Origin: CAZWBR01 sp964404205
GTDB taxonomy: Bacteria > Bacteroidota > Bacteroidia > Bacteroidales > Prolixibacteraceae
Direction: 5' to 3'
NCBI GenBank assembly: GCA_964404205.1
Contig: CAYOJD010000007.1
Coordinates: 1 to 56,747 of the forward strand
DNA length: 56,747 nt
This document shows positions 1 to 8,180 of the stretch, in pieces; the stretch's first letter is position 1, and each line of letters begins with the position of its first letter. Position numbers and translations under genes: made by a program. The notes under the pieces were generated by a model that was not told the origin of the DNA, ran no database searches, and saw only the letters and a program-made list of their open reading frames with translations.

Positions 1-55
1 AAAAAATCATCGAAAAGAGAAGGGCCAGATACACCACACCTTTTTTTTCCTGCAT
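1..55 (-). CDS. EamA/DMT-family transporter, N-terminal fragment
   Basis: Only the first 18 codons are inside the window; the gene runs off the left edge on the minus strand. They read MQEKKGVVYLALLFSMIF, a short basic head followed by the start of a first membrane helix. This resembles the N terminus of Bacteroidota EamA (drug/metabolite) permeases, ten-helix inner-membrane exporters. A TAnnTTTG promoter element lies 19 bases upstream of the start codon, which supports a real gene start here. The family call rests on very little sequence and could be another small-molecule permease. Confidence 0.5.
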   Translation of the reverse strand, partial: MQEKKGVVYLALLFSMIF

Positions 56-73
56 ATTCAAAAATATAGGTTG

Positions 74-81
74 CAAAAGTA
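74..81 (-). promoter_or_regulatory. Bacteroidota -7 promoter element for the transporter
   Basis: On the minus strand this reads TACTTTTG followed by CAACC, an exact match to the Bacteroidota sigma-ABfr -7 consensus TAnnTTTG. The same TACTTTTGCAACC string occurs upstream of the M16 peptidase at 49301-49308. No clear -33 TTTG is seen at the expected distance. Confidence 0.5.
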
Positions 82-265
82 GCGAAAATCATTGGGTAAA
101 AAATTATCCGGTTACTGGTTGTCCGTTATCGTCATTCACATTTGACTGCGACAGGCCGCATCGAAGTTCCATTGGGTAGCAATGGCTCATTTATAAATTC
201 CTTTTCGCCTGATGAACAACTTCATGATTGATTTGTAGATATAGTGAATATTAAAAATTGCTTTT

Positions 266-999
266 ATGAGAACTTTATGGATAATAGTTTTGGTGTTTAG
301 CCAACTTTGTGTTTTTGCTCAGGATAATCCTGCCTTTACGGTTCAGCAACCCTCGATCCCACAGGTGCCTGTTGCTTCGGTGGACAGTGGCCGACGATTA
401 GCTCCAAATCCTGTAATCCGTTTAAATATCTATACAACTTATGCCTTCGACGATAAAGTGGATGTCCGAGAATCGGATACAAGCTTTTTCAGAGGGAAAA
501 TTCAAGGTGGGTTTCAATGGGGCGGAGGCTTGGAGTATATGCTAATTCCAACGCAAAGTATCGAACTGATTTATCTGCGACTTAAAAGTGACTCGCCGAT
601 GAATTATTACGATAACGACCTCGGCCAGACTGTTTCTACAGTTTACGATTTGTCATCCAACTTTATCATGCTCAGTTCGAACCGATATTTTAAACCAATC
701 TGCCAATAGAACCCTTTGTTGGTGCGCAGGCGGGGATTACTATCTTCAATAACAGCGTTGAGGGAACCAGTCAATCCGAAAGTGCCACTAAATTTGCCTG
801 GGGAGCCCGAGCAGGAGTTAATAATTGGCTTTCCGATCGGGTTGGCCTGAAAATCCAGGCCGGGCTATTGTCGGCAGTACAGTCGGTAGGCGGAGGGCTC
901 TTTTTGGGTACCGGGGGGATTGGAGCAGGAATCAACGCCTATTCGTCGTATATGCAATTCAATATTGGCGGAGGTCTTATTTTTAATTTAGGGAAATAG
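266..999 (+). pseudogene. Outer-membrane beta-barrel protein, frameshifted
   Basis: The first frame starts at ATG 266 with a signal peptide (MRTLWIIVLVFSQLCVFAQ) and stops at 707-709. Reading on in the frame one base back gives PIEPFVGAQAGITIF and continues as alternating glycine/aromatic beta-strand sequence to a stop at 997-999, ending FNIGGGLIFNLGK, typical of small porin-like Bacteroidota barrels. One base appears lost near 691-700, where adding an A gives a smooth KPNLPIEPFVGAQ junction and a protein of about 244 residues. The indel sits in a short A/C run, so it may be a sequencing error and not true decay. The barrel was probably a structural or porin-like surface protein; its substrate is unknown. 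Confidence 0.7.
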
Positions 1000-1024
1000 T
1001 CCTGCCCGAAACAGGCCTGTTTGG

Positions 1025-1564
1025 TTATTCCAGCTCCAACGCCATATCAAGGTTGAGACCGTTGTACTCAAAACAGCCTAAGGTCTGGAACCCATTCTTG
1101 CGATAAAAGTTGACAGCCTTATCGTTATCGGCCTGTACTCCACCCCAAAGAATGATTCTTTTGAGGCCATTCTCTTTCATTTCCGAACGGATAAACTGGA
1201 AAAGCAGGTCTCCAATGCCACAGTTCTGCCAGCTATCGGCTACCGAAGGGGCAAAAGTGCAATCGGTATTGTGGTTCAACGTCAGACCGTAGCTTTCCAG
1301 CCGGGCGCTGTCGTGCAGCAAAAAGCCGCTGCGTAGAATTGCATAGGCAATAATTTCACCGCTTTCAGGCACAACGACTACGTAACCCCTGTTCTCAGGC
1401 TGACGATAAAAGGCTTCAACCGAGTCCCAATCGAAAGGATGGGGGCCAAAACGTTTGCGGCTCTCTGTACTTAATCCTGAGAGGTAGGACACCAAAGTGC
1501 CGGTATCGCCATCAGACAGTTGGCGCAACTGAATCATCTGGTTGTTTCTGGTCGTAATATACAT
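1025..1564 (-). CDS. GNAT-family N-acetyltransferase
   Basis: A single-domain acetyltransferase of about 180 residues that would transfer an acetyl group from acetyl-CoA to an unknown amine. The acetyl-CoA loop is visible as SWQNCGIGDLLFQFI (a Q-x-x-G-I-G pattern), followed by the usual C-terminal NDKAVNFYRKNGFQTLG, where the NFYRKNGF signature pairs with the cofactor. The frame is open to 1651 via GTG and ATG codons, but the extra N-terminal residues look non-coding, so ATG at 1564 (MYITTRNNQ) is preferred. The gene is monocistronic and convergent with the frameshifted barrel gene. The substrate cannot be told from sequence. Confidence 0.75.
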   Translation of the reverse strand: MYITTRNNQMIQLRQLSDGDTGTLVSYLSGLSTESRKRFGPHPFDWDSVEAFYRQPENRGYVVVVPESGEIIAYAILRSGFLLHDSARLESYGLTLNHNTDCTFAPSVADSWQNCGIGDLLFQFIRSEMKENGLKRIILWGGVQADNDKAVNFYRKNGFQTLGCFEYNGLNLDMALELE

Positions 1565-2327
1565 GATAATACGCATCTGTTTTATCGATTCAAGGCAAGT
1601 TGCCACCCTGCAAATTTTAGAAAAAAACATTAATACTTCGATCGAAAACACAGCCCCCTTTTTTCCTGTTTTATCTGAAAGTACGCTATATGTACCTTTC
1701 TGATTTAACGGTTCAGTTCGTATTTTTCATCTTCAACGTAATATCGCCTATTTTGTAGGCATAAACTCCATGATATTGCCTATTTGTAGTTATAGCCATT
1801 TTTTGTCGGAATGTTATGGTTATTCTTGTTTGTCCAAATACCAAAATAATAAAACAGCCGGATGGCTTTTTGTTACCCGGAAGCCACTTAGAAGAAAAAT
1901 GAAATACCCCGTCGTGTAATATCTTTTTTCTCATTTCCCTAAAGAAAGGCAGACCGGTTCCCATTCGCCGACCGCAGACCGAAGCTTTCTGTTCCCCGTT
2001 TCCCCATCCGGCGGCGACAACGACGATTGGTTTATCGACCACTACCTGCGCCAGAGGTGGTGATGTCATCTTATCCAGGCTTCACCCGGAGTTATTGGTA
2101 TTTCACCCCCTCGGGGGAAAGAAAACCTTGTGTTTGACATCTAACCGTTGATATCTTTCGTGCGGGCTTTCTGTGCTGTTTGTGTGCTCTATCTGTACTG
2201 TTGCTGTATTTAAATAGTACAGATAGGGTAGAAAAAAACTATCGTAAAAATATCGATACTATGGTTTCGGGAAGTGCAGTTTGGCTTTCGGGGAGTGTGT
2301 GCGCGACTGACCTGATGGGGCAGTAAA
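1565..2327. other. Long intergenic stretch with an inverted repeat
   Basis: About 760 bases without a convincing gene. One minus-strand frame of 118 codons (1713-2069) is open, but its translation lacks domain-like sequence and resembles no family I know. A G/C-rich hairpin (CCCCC TC GGGGG) lies at about 2105-2120, and a perfect 11-bp inverted repeat at 2189-2226 is listed separately. The stretch may hold decayed coding sequence or an unrecognised small RNA. Confidence 0.4.
2189..2226. repeat. Perfect 11-bp inverted repeat
   Basis: CTATCTGTACT at 2189-2199 is repeated as its exact reverse complement AGTACAGATAG at 2216-2226, with a 16-base A/T-rich loop. It could form an RNA hairpin in either direction or act as a dyad operator. 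No T tract follows directly on the plus strand, so a plus-strand terminator is unlikely. Confidence 0.6.
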
Positions 2328-2357
2328 TAAAAAAGCAGCCATTACTGACTGCTTTTA
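2328..2357 (-). terminator. Intrinsic terminator after tRNA-His
   Basis: Read on the minus strand: AAAAGCAG, a 10-base loop, then CTGCTTTT running into a T tract. It starts about 8 bases past the 3' end of the tRNA gene, the expected place for a single-gene tRNA terminator. Confidence 0.75.
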
Positions 2358-2364
2358 CTGGTTG

Positions 2365-2439
2365 GGTGGAAGACCGGGCTCGAACCGGCGACCTTCGGAA
2401 CCACAATCCGACGCTCTAACCTACTGAGCTACATCCACC
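2365..2439 (-). tRNA. tRNA-His (anticodon GTG)
   Basis: Read on the minus strand, the sequence folds as a cloverleaf. The acceptor stem is GTGGATG against CTTCCAC with one T-T mismatch. The D arm is AGCTCAGTAGGTTAGAGC. The anticodon stem TCGGA/TCCGA is perfect with loop TTGTGGT, giving anticodon GTG. The T arm is GCCGG-TTCGAGC-CCGGT. An extra 5' G (position -1) faces C73, the identity element of histidine tRNAs. The 3' CCA is not encoded and must be added after transcription; a CCA-adding enzyme gene is at 33375-34814. Confidence 0.95.
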
Positions 2440-2456
2440 GTTTGGAATTGCGGTTG

Positions 2457-2489
2457 CAAATATAGAGAATGTTTTTGAAATCCTGCAAA
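2457..2489 (-). promoter_or_regulatory. Promoter of tRNA-His (-33 and -7 elements)
   Basis: On the minus strand TTTG (2486-2489) is followed after 21 bases by TATATTTG (2457-2464). This matches the Bacteroidota consensus TTTG-N19-21-TAnnTTTG in both boxes and spacing, and lies 17 bases upstream of the tRNA 5' end. Confidence 0.75.
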
Positions 2490-2607
2490 TGAATTGAGTA
2501 AAAAAAAAGGTTGCCGATTGGGCTGAGAATGAGCCGTTGAAAATGATAAGGCAAAAAATAAAGTATCGGGACTGCTGTCTTTCGATGGCAGATTGGCGCT
2601 AAAATGA

Positions 2608-2615
2608 TAAATTTG
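2608..2615 (+). promoter_or_regulatory. -7 element upstream of the AlkD-like gene
   Basis: TAAATTTG matches TAnnTTTG and ends 28 bases before the ATG at 2644. No TTTG is seen at the -33 position, so support is one box only. Confidence 0.4.
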
Positions 2616-2643
2616 TTCCGGTTGTAACCTTAAAAACTGCCCG

Positions 2644-3363
2644 ATGGAATATATCTTGGATGACCCCGGTTCGGAACTGATTTTTCAGGAGATCCTGCGC
2701 AAGCTTAGGCCGCTTCAGAATGGCGAAGTCTCGGAAGCGATGACCAAACGGGGGCTCGACTATAAACTGAATCTGGGTGCATCAATTGTGTCGCTGCAAC
2801 AGCTGGCCGAACACTATCGCCCGAACCATCTGGTGGCATTGAAACTGTGGAACAAACAGTGGCGCGAGACCATGATCCTGGCCACACTGATTGAAGACCC
2901 GATGGCGGTAACGGCCAATCAGATGGATTTCTGGGTCAAGAGTTTTCCTACAGTCGAGATGGCCGAGCAGGCTGCGATGAACCTATTCCCGAAGTCGCCC
3001 TTGGCTTACGAAAAGGCAGCCGAATATGCGATGGGCAAAAAAACATTGATGAAAATTACCGGGTTACTGATGATGGGACGGCTGGCCCTGACCGATAAGA
3101 GTGGAAAGGACGATAAGTTCGAGGCTTTTTTTGAAATATTGCCGCCATTGGCCAAAGATCCGCAGCTCTCACTGGTATTTGGCCGGATATTTATCCAACT
3201 GGCCATGCGCAATGTAACTCTCTACAATGTGGCCATGATGCAACTCTCTATTTTACGTACACTCGATTCGCCGGTAGCCCGCGAAACAGCCGGCAGGATT
3301 GCCGGGGAACTCGACAGCGACGAGGTGCGCGAACTGGTAATTCGTCGCAGCGGCAACCGCTAA
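2644..3363 (+). CDS. AlkD-like DNA alkylation repair (HEAT-repeat) protein
   Basis: A soluble, almost entirely helical protein of 239 residues. The stretch KLNLGASIVSLQQLAEHY followed by LWNKQWRETMILATLIEDP (about residues 41-85) matches the second and third HEAT-like repeats of the AlkC/AlkD DNA glycosylase family, which removes 3- and 7-alkylpurines. In AlkD itself a W-D-x-x-D segment follows and supplies the catalytic Asp. Here the aligned segment reads PTVEMAEQ, with no Trp and with Glu in place of the Asp, so activity is uncertain. Length fits the family. A TAnnTTTG element lies just upstream, and the gene is followed by a GNAT-like gene in the same direction after 90 bases. A non-catalytic HEAT-repeat binding protein is the alternative. 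Confidence 0.65.
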   Translation: MEYILDDPGSELIFQEILRKLRPLQNGEVSEAMTKRGLDYKLNLGASIVSLQQLAEHYRPNHLVALKLWNKQWRETMILATLIEDPMAVTANQMDFWVKSFPTVEMAEQAAMNLFPKSPLAYEKAAEYAMGKKTLMKITGLLMMGRLALTDKSGKDDKFEAFFEILPPLAKDPQLSLVFGRIFIQLAMRNVTLYNVAMMQLSILRTLDSPVARETAGRIAGELDSDEVRELVIRRSGNR

Positions 3364-3453
3364 CCGTTAAAAATAATTAACCGGCACCATGGGGCATCTT
3401 CCCCATTGGTTTATTCACTACATTTGATTTATAATAAAATTTTTAAACTCCCA

Positions 3454-4659
3454 ATGAGAATAATCGAAGTTAAAGATACGGCAACCCGGAAAGCTTTTCA
3501 CCAGTTTCCCAAAGATCTCTACAAAGGCGACAGCAACTGGGTGGCACCATTGGAAGTGATGGTCGACAGTACATTCGACCCGCAAAAAAATGCTTTTTAC
3601 AAGCATGGCGATGGCACACGTTGGATTCTGACAGACGATAACGGGAGAACCATTGGCCGTATTGCCGCTTTCTTCAACGGGAACAAGGCTTATACCTTTC
3701 AGCAACCAACCGGAGGGGTGGGCTATTTCGAATGTATTGATAACCGTGAGGCGGCATTTTTGCTTTTCGATACCGCCAAGGGCTGGCTGTCCGAAAGGGG
3801 CATGGAGGCAATGGATGGTCCGGTGAACTTTGGTGAGAACCTGATTAACTGGGGGCTGCTGGTAAAGGGTTTCGAGCCGCAGGGTTTCGGGATGCCATAC
3901 AATAAGCCTTATTATCAGGGGCTTTTCGAAGCTTACGGTTTTCAGGTTTATTTCGAACAATATAGTTACCACCTGAACCACAAAGATCCTTTTCCCGAAA
4001 GGTTCTGGAAGATTGCCGAATGGGTGGCACAGAAGCCCAATTTCAGGTTTGAACATGTGCGTTTTAGCCATCTGGAGAAATATATCGGCGATTTTGTCAA
4101 GATATACGATCAGGCCTGGGCGCGGCACGACAATCACCAGTCGGTCGATTTGGACGATATCCGGGGGATGATGCGGATGGCCAAGTTGATTGCCGACGAG
4201 GAGTTTATCTGGTTTGTTTACCACAACGACGAGCCGGTACTCTTTTTTGGGATGATTCCCGACTGGAACCAGATTCTGGCGAAACTGAATGGTAAGGTTA
4301 ATTTCTGGAACTTGCTGAAATTTCTTTGGTATAAGAAGATGCATGTGATTACCCGTGCCCGCATCCTGATTATGGGCGTAGTGCCGAAGTTTCAGGGAAC
4401 CGGGCTCGAGTCAGCTGTCTTTTGGCATCTCGACAAGGTGATGAAACGAAAATTGTGGTACAATCAGGTGGAACTGTCGTGGGTGGGCGATTTCAACCCC
4501 AAGATGGTGGCCATGTACAAATCGGTGGGCGGTATACACGCCAAAACCCATTATACCATGCGTTATCTGTTCGATCGGGATGTTCCGTTTGAGCGTGCCC
4601 CGATGCTGATGAAGGAGGTAAGGCTGCTGAAAGAGGAACGCAAGAGTGAGGAGGGATAG
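3454..4659 (+). CDS. GNAT-fold acetyltransferase-like protein of unknown substrate
   Basis: A protein of 401 residues common in Bacteroidota and usually called hypothetical or N-acetyltransferase. It begins MRIIEVKDTATRKAFHQFP, with FPKDLYKGDSNWVAPL close behind, a recurring N-terminal signature of this group. The C-terminal third carries a GNAT-like core: ILIMGVVPKFQGTGLESA (acetyl-CoA loop region) and VELSWVGDFNPKMVAMYKSVGG. The middle segment with NLINWGLLVKGFEP and MPYNKPYYQGLFEAYGF is highly ordered. No signal peptide or membrane helix is seen. The frame is open upstream to 3406, but ATG at 3454 gives the family N terminus. The substrate is not known. Confidence 0.65.
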   Translation: MRIIEVKDTATRKAFHQFPKDLYKGDSNWVAPLEVMVDSTFDPQKNAFYKHGDGTRWILTDDNGRTIGRIAAFFNGNKAYTFQQPTGGVGYFECIDNREAAFLLFDTAKGWLSERGMEAMDGPVNFGENLINWGLLVKGFEPQGFGMPYNKPYYQGLFEAYGFQVYFEQYSYHLNHKDPFPERFWKIAEWVAQKPNFRFEHVRFSHLEKYIGDFVKIYDQAWARHDNHQSVDLDDIRGMMRMAKLIADEEFIWFVYHNDEPVLFFGMIPDWNQILAKLNGKVNFWNLLKFLWYKKMHVITRARILIMGVVPKFQGTGLESAVFWHLDKVMKRKLWYNQVELSWVGDFNPKMVAMYKSVGGIHAKTHYTMRYLFDRDVPFERAPMLMKEVRLLKEERKSEEG

Positions 4660-4849
4660 CAAGTTCCAATGATTTTACAGGTTGCAGGCCGATTCGTGAT
4701 GGATGCGGGCTTGGGATCTTTGGCCGCTGGATGCGGGTTGCCGTTCGCTGAAAACAAGTTGTTCGTTGCCAGTGACAAGTAATCTTCATTTGACCGGAAT
4801 ATGCTTGATAGGAGGAGAATAAAATTTAAGCAGTTTATTATTAAAATGA

Positions 4850-4880
4850 TTTGCAGATTTATCAAGTATGCTTATCTTTG
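4850..4880 (+). promoter_or_regulatory. Promoter of rpmE2
   Basis: TTTG at 4850-4853 and TATCTTTG at 4873-4880 are separated by 19 bases, an exact fit to the Bacteroidota housekeeping consensus TTTG-N19-21-TAnnTTTG. The start codon follows 40 bases later. Confidence 0.8.
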
Positions 4881-4920
4881 CCACCCGTAATTAGGAAAAA
4901 TTAAAAGAACAAGATAGATC

Positions 4921-5184
4921 ATGAAAAAAGGAATTCATCCGGAAAACTATCGGTTAGTCGTTTTCAAAGATATGTCAAACGAACATACCTTTATTACCCG
5001 TTCGACTGCCGCATCAAGAGAAACTATTGAGATCGACGGTGTTACTTACCCGCTGTTGAAAGTGGAAATTTCGAACACCTCGCATCCGTTCTACACTGGT
5101 AAAATGAAACTGGTCGACACCGCCGGTCGTGTGGATAAGTTTATGACCCGCTACCAGAAACACATGGACAAACGCAAACAATAA
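4921..5184 (+). CDS. rpmE2: 50S ribosomal protein L31 type B
   Basis: An 87-residue ribosomal protein of the large subunit. It begins MKKGIHPENYRLVVFKDMSN and ends with the basic tail TRYQKHMDKRKQ. The long N-terminal form without the zinc-binding CxxC pair is the zinc-independent type B L31, and TSHPFYTGKMKLVDTAGRVDKF is the family's conserved middle. The gene is transcribed alone from a clear promoter and is followed by a strong terminator. Confidence 0.97.
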   Translation: MKKGIHPENYRLVVFKDMSNEHTFITRSTAASRETIEIDGVTYPLLKVEISNTSHPFYTGKMKLVDTAGRVDKFMTRYQKHMDKRKQ

Positions 5185-5202
5185 TATTTGCTGCTGTTTG
5201 AG

Positions 5203-5236
5203 AAAGCCTCGTATTTTTGGTACGGGGCTTTTTTAT
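5203..5236 (+). terminator. Intrinsic terminator of rpmE2
   Basis: AAAGCCTCGTA (5203-5213), a seven-base loop, then TACGGGGCTTT (5221-5231) and a run of T. The stem has 11 pairs including one G-T. Confidence 0.85.
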
Positions 5237-5408
5237 TTAAACTTATTCAGTGGCGCATTGTTTTATATGCTAAAGTGGCATTGTCACGCCAGATTGTTAA
5301 AATGTGACCTGCCTTGCATCAACGAAAAGGTCTTGGCACGGGAATTGAATAGTTAGTGGCTATGCTTCGGGAAAAGAGATTCCCGACAAATTGACATATT
5401 ATCCGATT

Positions 5409-7865
5409 ATGGACGATTCAAAACACAGAAATAAAAATAGTTTCCTGCTCTCGGGGATTATGGAAGATCAGGGGGAATATATTCCAATCCTGGCCGATGG
5501 CGACGATGAGGATATTCTCTCGGTAGTGGTTCCCGAATGGCTGCCAATATTACCGCTTCGCAACACGGTCCTCTTCCCGGGGGTCGTGATGCCAATTACC
5601 GTTGGGCGACAGAAATCGCTCAAGTTGATCCGCGAAGCTTATGCCGGCTCCAAACTGATTGGTACCGTAGCACAGCGTGAGGGGCAAATCGAAGATCCGA
5701 CCCTCGATGAGTTGTATGCTACAGGTACCATGGCCGAAGTATTGAAGATCCTCGAAATGCCCGACGGCACCACTTCAGTCATTATACAGGGAAAGAAAAG
5801 GTTCAGGCTGGGCGAGGTATTCGAAACAATGCCTTATCTCAAGGCAACTGTCCACCCGTTGCAGGAAATTATTCCTGATACGACCAGTCACGAATTCTCG
5901 GCCGTTATCGAGTCGCTGAAAGATCTTTCGCTGAAGATTGTCAAGTTTTCGGGGAATGTTCCGCCAGAGGCGCAGTTTGCAGTTAAGAATATCGAGAATA
6001 TTACTTTTTTGGTCAATTTTATTTGTAACAACACCGACCTGAACAGTGCCGAGAAACAGGAACTGCTCGAACTGGACGACATTGGCGAACGGAGCACCCG
6101 TTTGCTTACCTATCTGGTGCGTGAGGTGCAGATGCTCGAACTGAAAAAAGATATCCAGCGCAAGGTGAAGATTGATATGGATCAGCAGCAGCGCGAATAT
6201 TTGTTGCACCAACAAATCAAAACCATTCAGGATGAGCTGGGTGGAAGCCCCGCCCAACAGGAGATTGACGAACTGAAGAAACGGTCGGAACCCAAAAAAT
6301 GGGGCGAGGCTATCCAGAAAGTGTTCGACAAAGAGTTGTCGAAACTGGTTAGGATGAACCCTGCGGCCGGCGAATATTCGGTGCAGGTGGGCTATCTCGA
6401 TACCCTGTTGAACCTGCCGTGGAACGAATATACCGATGACAATTTCGACCTGAAACATGCGGAGAAGATTCTGGAAGAAGACCATTACGGACTCGATGCC
6501 GTGAAGGAACGTATTATTGAGCATCTGGCCGTATTGAAATTGAAGGGCGATATGAAGTCGCCGATTATCTGTCTGTATGGCCCTCCCGGAGTGGGCAAGA
6601 CCTCGCTGGGGCGTTCGGTAGCCCGTGCGCTGGGGCGTAAATATATCCGTATGAGCCTTGGCGGTTTGCACGACGAATCGGAAATCCGTGGCCACCGCAA
6701 GACCTATATTGGTGCAATGCCCGGCAGGATAATCCAAAACCTGATTAAGGCAGGGTCGTCGAACCCGGTCTTCATTCTCGATGAGATTGATAAGGTGTCG
6801 AAAGATTTTCATGGCGACCCCGCTTCGGCATTGCTCGAAGTACTCGATCCGGAGCAGAATTTTGAGTTTCACGATAATTATTTGGATCAGGATTACGATC
6901 TGTCGAAGGTGATGTTTATTGCAACGGCCAATACCATTTCCACCATTCACCCGGCTTTGCGCGACCGCATGGAGATGATCGATGTCAGCGGTTATCTGCT
7001 CGAAGAGAAGACCGAGATTGCCCGCCGGCATTTGGTACCGCGACAGTTGGAGAATCATGGGTTGGCCAAAAATGCCATCGCCTTTCCGAAAGATACTCTG
7101 GTGAAGATTATCGATCAATACACCCGCGAGTCGGGGGTACGCGAACTCGATAAACAATTGGCCAAAGTGGTGAGACGCGTGGCACGTAAGATTGCATCGG
7201 AAGATGATTATAACAAGAAACTGAAAGATGCCGATATCCGCGAATACCTTGGTGTGCCCCGCTTTACCAAAGAGGGCTACGAAGGAAACGAATATGCGGG
7301 CGTGGTTACCGGTTTGGCGTGGACAGCAGTAGGGGGCGAAATCCTCTATGTCGAAACCAGTCTGAGCCCCGGTAAAGGCAAATTCACCATCACCGGTAAC
7401 CTGGGCGACGTGATGAAGGAGTCGGCTACCATTGCCCTCGAATATCTGAAATCGCATGCTGCATTGCTGGGGTTACAATCATCGGTTTTCGAAAAATGGG
7501 ATGTCCATATTCATGTTCCCGAAGGGGCAATCCCAAAAGATGGGCCTTCGGCCGGTATTACCATGGCTACGGCTCTGGCTTCGGCTTTTACCCAACGTAA
7601 GGTGAAAAAAGGGCTGGCCATGACCGGCGAGATTACCCTTCGCGGGAAAGTGCTGCCTGTAGGCGGTATCAAAGAGAAGATTCTGGCTGCCAAAAGGGCC
7701 GGCATCAAGGAGATAATCCTCTCGGAACAAAATAAAAAAGATTTGGAAGAGATTAAAGAGGCTTATATCAAAGGATTGAGTTTTTATTTTGTCGAAAATG
7801 TAGGCGATGTGCTTCAACTGGCATTGCTTAACGAGAAAGTGAAGCATCCGTTGGAAATCGCATAA
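5409..7865 (+). CDS. lon: ATP-dependent Lon protease
   Basis: A cytoplasmic AAA+ serine protease of about 818 residues that degrades misfolded and regulatory proteins. An acidic head is followed by the LonN substrate domain (from about PEWLPILPLRNTVLFPGVV), a coiled coil near QQREYLLHQQIKTIQDELG, the ATPase with Walker A GPPGVGKTS near residue 391 and Walker B VFILDEIDK, and the protease domain with catalytic Ser in PKDGPSAG near residue 714 and the dyad Lys in GGIKEKILAAKRAG. ATG at 5409 is the first ATG; an in-frame TTG at 5391 and an ATG at 5460 are alternatives. It is transcribed alone and ends at a strong terminator. I could not recognise a heat-shock operator upstream. Confidence 0.97.
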   Translation: MDDSKHRNKNSFLLSGIMEDQGEYIPILADGDDEDILSVVVPEWLPILPLRNTVLFPGVVMPITVGRQKSLKLIREAYAGSKLIGTVAQREGQIEDPTLDELYATGTMAEVLKILEMPDGTTSVIIQGKKRFRLGEVFETMPYLKATVHPLQEIIPDTTSHEFSAVIESLKDLSLKIVKFSGNVPPEAQFAVKNIENITFLVNFICNNTDLNSAEKQELLELDDIGERSTRLLTYLVREVQMLELKKDIQRKVKIDMDQQQREYLLHQQIKTIQDELGGSPAQQEIDELKKRSEPKKWGEAIQKVFDKELSKLVRMNPAAGEYSVQVGYLDTLLNLPWNEYTDDNFDLKHAEKILEEDHYGLDAVKERIIEHLAVLKLKGDMKSPIICLYGPPGVGKTSLGRSVARALGRKYIRMSLGGLHDESEIRGHRKTYIGAMPGRIIQNLIKAGSSNPVFILDEIDKVSKDFHGDPASALLEVLDPEQNFEFHDNYLDQDYDLSKVMFIATANTISTIHPALRDRMEMIDVSGYLLEEKTEIARRHLVPRQLENHGLAKNAIAFPKDTLVKIIDQYTRESGVRELDKQLAKVVRRVARKIASEDDYNKKLKDADIREYLGVPRFTKEGYEGNEYAGVVTGLAWTAVGGEILYVETSLSPGKGKFTITGNLGDVMKESATIALEYLKSHAALLGLQSSVFEKWDVHIHVPEGAIPKDGPSAGITMATALASAFTQRKVKKGLAMTGEITLRGKVLPVGGIKEKILAAKRAGIKEIILSEQNKKDLEEIKEAYIKGLSFYFVENVGDVLQLALLNEKVKHPLEIA

Positions 7866-7893
7866 GTGATCGCGACAGAAGTTTAAAGGGTAG

Positions 7894-7925
7894 CCCGCTT
7901 TCCGATGGAGAGCGGGTTGTTTTTT
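7894..7925 (+). terminator. Intrinsic terminator of lon
   Basis: A 10-bp stem CCCGCTTTCC (7894-7903) with GGAGAGCGGG (7907-7916), loop GAT, followed by TTGTTTTTT. Confidence 0.85.
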
Positions 7926-8180
7926 GGGACGAATTCTCATCGTTAGTGATTCTACGAATCTGTATTCCGGTCTTTACTGGTGTGTTTGTATGAAAGGATT
8001 TTTCAGGAATCCTTCACAGGGAGCCGGGTAAGTTTGTCGGGAAAAGGAACGCGTAGAACAAAGAATCAACTCACTGATTATCGATTGATGATAAACAAAA
8101 CAAGCACATCCGAAAAAGCGGTGCAATTTTGTATTATCGTTCACCGCTTTTGTTATTTTTAGCGTTACAAATCATAAAGC
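7926..8180 (+). other. Intergenic region upstream of the M28 peptidase
   Basis: No gene is supported here. A 60-codon frame at 7980-8162 has no recognisable features. Near 8149-8161 the sequence TATTTTTAGC resembles a degenerate -7 box about 20-30 bases before the peptidase start; I see no good -33 partner. Confidence 0.4.

Noticed and set aside
1713..2069. A 118-codon minus-strand frame in the long intergenic stretch
   Set aside because: No family resemblance, promoter or neighbour support; kept only as part of the intergenic note.
3418..4344. A 308-codon open frame antisense to the GNAT-like gene
   Set aside because: A shadow of the sense gene; the translation has no recognisable features.
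4711..4742. Short direct repeat of GGATGCGGG before rpmE2
   Set aside because: Only two imperfect copies with no link to a promoter or gene; likely chance.
5775..7457. A 560-codon open frame antisense to lon
   Set aside because: It mirrors the codon bias of lon, shows no domain-like sequence or start context, and lon itself is unmistakable.
7980..8162. A 60-codon plus-strand frame between lon and the M28 peptidase
   Set aside because: Too short, no signal or domain, and no co-directional support beyond chance.
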